From Silene noctiflora (Eukaryota > Streptophyta > Magnoliopsida > Caryophyllales > Caryophyllaceae), in the NCBI GenBank assembly GCA_009801015.1, contig VHZZ01000038.1, positions 159,686 to 194,414 of the forward strand: 34,729 bases of DNA. Reading direction: 5' to 3'. The first letter of the stretch is position 1. Every line of letters starts with the position of its first letter. The notes beneath the pieces are model-generated. The model saw nothing but the letters and a program-made list of their open reading frames with translations. It ran no database searches and had not been told where the DNA came from. The translations under genes and the position numbers were made by a program. Below, one piece after another: positions 26,058 to 34,729 of this stretch.

Positions 26058-27940
<1,883 letters not shown>

Positions 27941-28090
27941 CTTCTGGTTAATTTTCTAGCTGTTTTCTGGTTAATTTCTACTGCTGATTGACTGTAGAAT
28001 TACTGAGTTGAGATTTTGGGAGTCATTCACTGTCACTCATTCATCTGAAATTTCCACCAGTCAATTGGTTTGAAATGAATGGTAAATGGG

Positions 28091-28679
28091 TAGACCTGTC
28101 AAAACTCGACCCGACCCGAATCCGACCCGCCCGGCCCGTTTTATTAGGGTTATAAATCCGGTTTTTTGACCCGTGACCCGTTTGACCCAAACCCAAAATA
28201 ACCCCTTATTTTAGGGTCAAGACCCGACCAGAACGGGTCGACCCGTTGGGTCAAAGATAAATCAAGATTTTTATTAAAATATTAATATTTTTATATTATA
28301 TTTGAAAAAAATTGCTAAAAAATTATTTTTTTTATTATTAAAAATTACAAACATAACTAAAAAGTCAATTTTATATCACTTTTACAATACTTGATACTAA
28401 AATAATTATTAAAAAAACTTTAATTTAATAATTATGTCAATATAATTAATGTAAACGTTGAAATAACTAATGTAAACGTTGAATATGATTAAAATATTAA
28501 TTTTAAATATGTNTTACGTTTTTAAAAATTATTTTTTTAATTAAAAAAATAGATTAAAAAAGACGTTAGAAATTATTTATTGACCCGTATTCTGACCCTA
28601 ACCCGACACGTGACCCGTATAACCCGACCCGTATGACCCGATCCGGGACCCAACCCGCCCGACCCGTTTGACGGGTCTA
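28091..28679. mobile_element. Non-autonomous hAT element, 589 bp, perfect 8-bp TSD
   Basis: The left end TAGACCTGTCAAA and the complement of the right end TAGACCCGTCAAA differ at one base. TAAATGGG at 28083-28090 and 28680-28687 is an exact 8-base duplication. Subterminal regions are dense in GACCCG words; the centre is AT-rich. The ambiguous base n at 28513 lies inside. It begins about 150 bases upstream of the COP10 start. Confidence 0.9.
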
Positions 28680-28687
28680 TAAATGGG

Positions 28688-29343
28688 TCATTCGGATTGG
28701 ATTGGGTCGAGTTAAATCGAGTCAGCTCGGGTTCGGGTTGTATTTTATGGATCAGCTTAGCTTGGTTAATGGGTCATATCTTGAAAGATTTTTACTTGAA
28801 ATAACAGTTGGTCCTATTTCGGATCATTTTAGATGCTTTTGAAACGGGTTATTTTCAGACCGGAGATTATTTTCAATTGGGTTTATTTCGGGATCTGAAT
28901 GGATTTCTGGATGTACCTATCGAAGTATCGATTTTGATCTGGTCAATTCGATCTTATAGATTTTACCTAGTTTGGTACATTAGTTCTTATATAAGACGGT
29001 TTCATAATAAGTTGTCTTTTCCTTTTTATTTGTGTTTAATTTGTCTCACATTGTCGAAAAACCGTGTCTCAGGACACTATAACTTTGTACTAAGCATAAA
29101 GTGAGATCAACTCGATATTCAATTTTTTCTATGAATAATTGGACTTATATATTTTTATGGTCTCGAATAAAACAAAGTGGATAAAATTAATATTCACTTT
29201 TTTCTATGGATAATTGGATAAATTGAGGTAAAACTATAAAACACAAAAAATTTGAGTTGATATTTTTTTTAAAATTTAACCATTAAAAAAAAAGTGACAG
29301 CGATTTGAAATAGGCAACATAGTTGAATTTCGAAAGCCCTTGT
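28688..29343. other. AT-rich spacer, no gene seen
   Basis: GGGTC/GGTTCGGGTT words continue to about 28750, possibly a second, degraded hAT-like remnant. An open frame of 98 codons at 28808-29104 has no recognisable domain, contains a TTTTCATAATAAG-like low-complexity context and is not accepted as a gene. Confidence 0.5.
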
Positions 29344-29685
29344 TGTACATGCTCTTAAAGGGTAGTCGATGCCAACTAGCGACACCAACCCAATCATTTT
29401 CAAACTCGGAAATAACAGTAAGCATCCTTAATCCGAGTTACATAAAACGCGATAAGAGTATAAATCTCATCTATTACAAATCACAAATAACAACTTGCTA
29501 ACAAGTTCAACTATTGTACATGCGTTCAAACGGCAGTCATTGCCACCTTACGACACCTTCCTGGCCATTTTTAAGCTCGGAAAAAACAGTACATCCTTAA
29601 TCCGAGTTACATAAAACGCAACAAGAGTTTCTAAAACAACTTAATAACAAGTTCAACGCGAGACAAACAATACAAGAGCATAAAA
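29344..29685 (-). repeat. 171-bp tandem duplication in the 3' UTR region of the SR gene
   Basis: Copy 1 starts at 29344 (TGTACATGCTCTTAAAGGG) and copy 2 at 29515 (TGTACATGCGTTCAAACGG). The shared core CATCCTTAATCCGAGTTACA followed by TAAAACGC is identical. Copy 2 ends about 55 bases from the SR stop codon, so at least it should be transcribed as 3' UTR. Confidence 0.75.
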
Positions 29686-29739
29686 GCTGAACCGGAATCC
29701 TCAAACACCAAAGCAATGGCACCAGACGACTTTAACAGA

Positions 29740-33040
<3,301 letters not shown>

Positions 33041-34010
33041 TTTCAGTGTTCAGTAATTGTTCAATTAATGTTCTGATTGTAACTCTGAAAACCAACCAGT
33101 AACACAAAACTGAAGTAATCCCCACAAAATCAGCAAGAAACCATGACTAATGAAAGCAAGAAACGAGCAACAATCAACAATTCACGCTCAAAAAATTGAT
33201 AATCAAGAACAGCAGCAATAAATCTCCTGAGAAACAAGCGTAATACACAACTCATATTCACGCAAACAACGTCACTAAAACAACTGTTTCGAGCTTAAAT
33301 TAGCAAATCAGGAACAGCAACAGTAATTCTCCTGAAGAACAAGCGTAATACACATTTCATATGTAAGCAAACAACTAGCAAATCAAGAACAATAGCAATA
33401 CAATCCGAACGCCTTTAAAATTTCAAATAAACGATAAACGACAACATTCAAGCAAACGACATCATCGAAACAACTTTTTCCAGCAACATATTCGGTAAAA
33501 ACAAACGAAATCGTAATTGTTTAGCAATTGCACATCTCAAACAATTAGAAATCAGCGTAACGAGCAAAAGAAATCGCGAAAAATTGCGTTTCAAGCGAAA
33601 ATTCGTAAGGTAAACCCTAATTCGCTAATTCGCTAATTCGCTAATTCGCAAAATGCAGTAAACACCGACAGACCGGCGTAAACGCAAATACTTGTGTAAG
33701 ACGGTTTTACTCTCGCAAAATAATATGAAACTAGTCTACAAACTGCTACTACTCCTATATTCAAATTAATTACTTATTTCAACATTATTTTATATTATTT
33801 GCATTTTATTTTAATTAGATTATAATTTACAAGGAACTAAATTAAATTAAATAAACAAATAATTTTGAAATTTATATAAATAAATAAATAAAGGAGAAAA
33901 AATAAGGAAAAATACCTGAGGAAATGAAGAGGAAGAGGAAGAGGGAGAGGGACGAGAAAGAGGTGAGTGAAGGGAGAGAGTGAAGAAGGTGAGGTGTAGC
34001 CGTGTAGATT
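33041..34010 (-). promoter_or_regulatory. 5' leader of the SR gene with a probable leader intron
   Basis: A good acceptor (GGTTTTCAG) ends at 33085, giving a 44-base leader exon before the ATG at 33040. A donor CTCAG|GTATTT lies at 33916/33915, preceded on the minus strand by a CT-rich leader (CTCTTCCTCTTC type) to about 34010. The implied intron is 33085-33915. Inside it is an 8-base microsatellite, CTAATTCG x4 at 33617-33648. Inferred from sequence only. Confidence 0.55.
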
Positions 34011-34040
34011 TGGGAATGTGTTCCAAATGGGATGGGCTTA

Positions 34041-34209
34041 GTTTTTGGTGTAAACCATCCGGTTTAATCCGGATTCGAGCCGGGTAGGACCACTAGGCGG
34101 TAAAGCTCTCTCTCATGAGTTTCAACACTTTTGCGTTCTCAGGGCTCAAACATGAGACCTCTGGTTAAGTTAGAACAACCCCTTACCAGTTGATCTAAGT
34201 GCTCATGGT
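34041..34209 (-). mobile_element. SINE, ~169 bp, with 12-bp TSD
   Basis: On the minus strand it has an A box region (TTAGATCAACTGGTAAGG, 34198-34181) and a B-box-like GGTCTCATGTTTGAGCCC (34159-34142), then CCGGATTAAACCGGATGG and a short A-run. Direct repeats GGGATGGGCTTA (34029-34040) and GGGATGAGCTTA (34210-34221) match at 11 of 12. It lies directly upstream of the SR gene leader. Confidence 0.8.
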
Positions 34210-34256
34210 GGGATGAGCTTATTAAATTTCCAATAAATTTGAAAACAGAAAGTCTT

Positions 34257-34400
34257 GCTTAAGACGACCATTGTTCATCTCTCACACAAATGCAAGTGGG
34301 AGATAAGTGGGTATATCCATTTCCCACCCACTTATCTTTCACTTGCATTTGTGTGAGATGTCACTATCCGTCTTAAGCTTAAGACGGATAGTGGTCATCT
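34257..34400. repeat. Compound fold-back repeat (MITE-like)
   Basis: The outer arms GCTTAAGACG..CATCTCTCACACAAATGCAAG and their complement (CTTGCATTTGTGTGAGATG..CGTCTTAAGC) form a hairpin of about 55 bases per side, centred near 34317. At its right end a 32-base perfect palindrome, 34362-34393, is built of CACTATCCGTCTTAAG and its inverse. Confidence 0.75.
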
Positions 34401-34654
34401 TAAATATTTGAAAAACACATGAATTGGCAAATTTATGTGATTTTTTCAAAAATTATATGGCTGACAAACGAGAATTGAATCCATGTACGGATTTTCAATT
34501 ACCTAGAAAGTTAGGTAATCAATTCCGAATATACCAGAACATTATATTTTGAACGGATAATTGGGTTTTTCCGTACCCTATCAATAGTTGTATCCGATGC
34601 CCAATTTATTCATGAACCAAATATATATTTTGCGAGCCCCCTAGCTCCACCACT

Positions 34655-34729
34655 GCTCTCAGTGTCACCTAGGTAGCACCAAAACGGACACGGACACGAC
34701 ACGGATACGTGACACGGTATCCCATAAAA
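34655..34729. repeat. Start of a GACACG-rich repeat, cut by window end
   Basis: CACCTAGGTAGCACC followed by GACACGGACACGACACGG is a style of plant repeat related in words to the TGTTACTCGGA element at 18011. Only one end is visible. Confidence 0.35.

Noticed and set aside
28808..29104. 98-codon plus-strand frame
   Set aside because: Lies in repeat-like AT-rich DNA, no homology recognised, no splice or promoter context.

Overview
This is nuclear DNA from a flowering plant. Seven of the eight genes I can assemble have GT..AG introns, and the eighth shows a splice donor. All encode plant-type proteins: two DUF538 proteins, a PP2A catalytic subunit, a PLAT-domain membrane protein, the polymerase subunit RPB8, a feruloyl-CoA 6'-hydroxylase-like dioxygenase, COP10, and an SCL30A/SCL33-type SR splicing factor. 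The style of the small repeats suggests a core eudicot, possibly Caryophyllales; that placement is from memory of repeat styles and is weak. One ambiguous base (n) lies at 28513.

Layout. 1-240 is the 3' end of a Helitron. 400-3082 (+) and 5328-5843 (-) are convergent DUF538 genes, the second with no identifiable last exon. 5844-9587 is a repeat-filled spacer with a hAT element, a Mutator-type MITE and a tandem duplication. 9588-14938 (+) is an 11-exon PP2A catalytic subunit gene. 15707-17906 (-) encodes a PLAT domain followed by four membrane helices, and its first intron holds a 52-bp minisatellite. 17907-19666 is decayed repeats. 19667-22094 (-) is RPB8 in four exons. 22095-24240 holds nested MITEs and a SINE. 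24241-25573 (+) is the two-exon dioxygenase. 26058-27940 (-) is COP10 in three exons, with a complete small Helitron in intron 1. 28091-28679 is a complete small hAT element. 29740-33040 (-) is the SR protein gene in five coding exons, with a probable leader intron to 33915. A SINE, a fold-back repeat and the start of another repeat close the window.

The genes do not form a pathway. Most are unrelated housekeeping or regulatory genes, as expected in a plant chromosome arm. Only the two DUF538 genes are clearly related, an old tandem pair now convergent. COP10 (light signalling and ubiquitination), PP2A (dephosphorylation), RPB8 (transcription) and the SR protein (splicing) act in separate complexes.

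The best signal in the hunt is the repeat record. Many elements can be bounded to the base by target-site duplications (9 bp Mutator-like, 8 bp hAT, 12 bp SINE, A^T Helitron), and several are nested, so insertion order can be read. I found no evidence of a previously undescribed biological system. The most unusual items are the tandem duplication at 8293-9175, in which each copy is the empty site for the other's insertion, and the PLAT plus membrane-domain protein.
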